Under the pieces are notes generated by a model, which was not told where the DNA came from, did no database searches, and saw only the letters and a list, made by a program, of their open reading frames with translations. From Spiractinospora alimapuensis (GTDB lineage Bacteria; Actinomycetota; Actinomycetes; Streptosporangiales; Streptosporangiaceae), in contig NZ_CP072467.1 in assembly GCF_018437505.1 (NCBI RefSeq), positions 124,001 through 188,000 on the forward strand: 64,000 bases of DNA, written 5' to 3'. The position numbers and the translations under genes were made by a program. Each line of letters opens with the position of its first letter. The stretch's first letter is position 1. This document shows, piece by piece, positions 62,989 to 64,000 of the stretch.

Positions 62989-64000
62989 GTGCGCTGGAGG
63001 CTTCCGAGCGGATGGTCACTGCCACGTTGGCGGGCACGGACGACCACCGTGAGCGCGCCGCCTCCCCCTCCTCCGCCGCCGGAGCCAGAGCCCCCGGAAG
63101 AGGACGACCTGCTCAAGCGGGCGAGCGACACCGCGTGGCGGCTGCTCATCGTGGGCGCGGTGGGAGCCATCATCCTGTGGGGGCTGACCTACATCAGCAC
63201 CGCCGTCATCCCGGTCGTTCTGGCCGTGTTCCTGACCGCGCTGATGCAGCCGATGGCGACCGCGCTGCGCGCGCGGGGCATGGGCCGCGGCCCCTCGACC
63301 GCGATCACGTTCCTCGGTTCGCTCGTCCTGTTCGGTCTGGTCGTCTACTTCATCGTCGACCGGGCGGTGGCCGGCGCGGGCGACCTTGTCGACCCGGTCA
63401 GCGAGTTCCTCACCGAGGTGCAGAGCTGGTTGCGGGGGCTGGGGCTCGACGCCGAGCTCGTCAACAACTTCCTCAACGAGGCACAGAACGAGGTACAGAA
63501 CTTCGTCCAGAACAACCTCCAGGAGAACGCGCGCGTCCTCGCCGAGGGTTTCTGGACCGGCACCGTCGCCGTGGGCCAGGTCCTGTTCGCCATCGTGCTG
63601 CTGATGGTGTTGACCATCTACTTCCTGCACTCAGGTGACCACCTGATGAAGTGGATCGGATCGCTGTTCCCCGGCCACACCCGACGCGTGCTCTTCTCCT
63701 CCAGCAAGGTCGCCTACGAGGTGATGGGCCGCTACGTCCGGGGCGTGGCCCTGGTCGGTCTCTTCGACGCCATCGGGATCGGGCTGTTGCTGGTGGTGCT
63801 GTCCTTCTTCGGTCAGTTGCCCTTCAACCTCGCCCTGCCCCTGATCGTGCTGACCTTCATCGGCGCGTTCCTTCCCGTGATCGGGGCGTTCGCCACCGGT
63901 GCCCTCGCCACCATCGTCGTGTTGGTCACGAGCGGCCAACTGTGGATCGGGCTGCTGACACTCGCCTGGGTGATCTTCATCCAGCAGTTGGAGAGCAACC
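62989..64000 (+). CDS. AI-2E/UPF0118 family transporter, N-terminal part (runs off right edge)
   Basis: Membrane protein of the PerM/AI-2E exporter family. After a proline-rich cytoplasmic N-terminus come WRLLIVGAVGAIILWGLTYIS, then LAVFLTALMQPM, a large loop domain (SEFLTEVQSWLRGLG... with several amphipathic helices) and helix pairs LVGLFDAIGIGLLLVVLSF and LPLIVLTFIGAFLPVIGAFATG. GTG start at 62989 behind GGAGG. About 337 residues are visible; the last helix region and C-terminus lie beyond the window. The substrate is not predictable. Confidence 0.9.
   Translation, partial: MRWRLPSGWSLPRWRARTTTVSAPPPPPPPPEPEPPEEDDLLKRASDTAWRLLIVGAVGAIILWGLTYISTAVIPVVLAVFLTALMQPMATALRARGMGRGPSTAITFLGSLVLFGLVVYFIVDRAVAGAGDLVDPVSEFLTEVQSWLRGLGLDAELVNNFLNEAQNEVQNFVQNNLQENARVLAEGFWTGTVAVGQVLFAIVLLMVLTIYFLHSGDHLMKWIGSLFPGHTRRVLFSSSKVAYEVMGRYVRGVALVGLFDAIGIGLLLVVLSFFGQLPFNLALPLIVLTFIGAFLPVIGAFATGALATIVVLVTSGQLWIGLLTLAWVIFIQQLESN

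Overview
The window is chromosomal DNA from a high-GC actinomycete. Lineage markers are a SepH-type septation protein, a WhiB-family regulator, an F420-type luciferase-like oxidoreductase, DUF3000, DUF3159 and DUF1918 proteins, an FprA-type reductase, and haem genes of the coproporphyrin-dependent (HemQ) route. The overall gene set would suit Nocardiopsaceae or a relative, but that family assignment is inference. I saw no rRNA, tRNA, CRISPR array, insertion sequence or prophage.

Layout. 1-11.3 kb is housekeeping: partial ferrochelatase, sepH, PIG-L deacetylase, an intracellular-looking serpin, a DUF3159 membrane protein, a TRAM-type RNA methyltransferase, an F420 oxidoreductase and aconitase with two palindromes upstream. 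11.3-16 kb is a xylose-type sugar locus: a ROK regulator with an apparent frameshift, two palindromic operators, then binding protein, ATPase and permease. 16-22.2 kb holds a GyrI-like protein, a TSUP transporter, Mug, Dxs, an FprA-like reductase and a decayed toxin-antitoxin pair.

22.2-29.3 kb is a seven-gene, fully overlapping minus-strand operon: an inositol-phosphate-synthase-like cyclase, a UbiA prenyltransferase (EboC-like), two xylose-isomerase-like TIM barrels (one EboE), EboA, a TatD-like hydrolase (EboB-like) and an EboF-like phosphodiesterase/phosphatase. This is an actinobacterial version of the ebo metabolite-traffic cluster in which the usual sugar-phosphate cyclase is replaced by an inositol-synthase-like enzyme. 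It is the best candidate here for an under-described system.

29.5-43 kb is accessory: zinc metallopeptidase, MMPL transporter, fatty-acid beta-oxidation pair (FadA/FadJ types), an orphan TctC-type binding protein with an SDR, a frameshifted alkyl sulfatase, a 0.9 kb empty stretch and a TPR protein. 43-52.9 kb has RNase D, DUF3000, HemE, HemY/CgoX, HemQ, the phosphatidylethanolamine pair PssA/Psd, MsrB and a RibD-like reductase. With the partial ferrochelatase at the left edge this supplies most of the late haem pathway.

53.4-57.2 kb is an assimilatory sulfur operon (sulfite reductase, zinc-ribbon protein, CysH, then a sirohydrochlorin-chelatase-like protein) preceded by a short Cys-containing leader peptide. 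57.3-64 kb has a BrkB-type membrane protein overlapping an MFS gene tail to tail, a phosphoribosyltransferase fused to a hydrolase domain lacking its catalytic residues, a WhiB-like regulator with a structured upstream region, a YccF protein and a partial AI-2E-family transporter.
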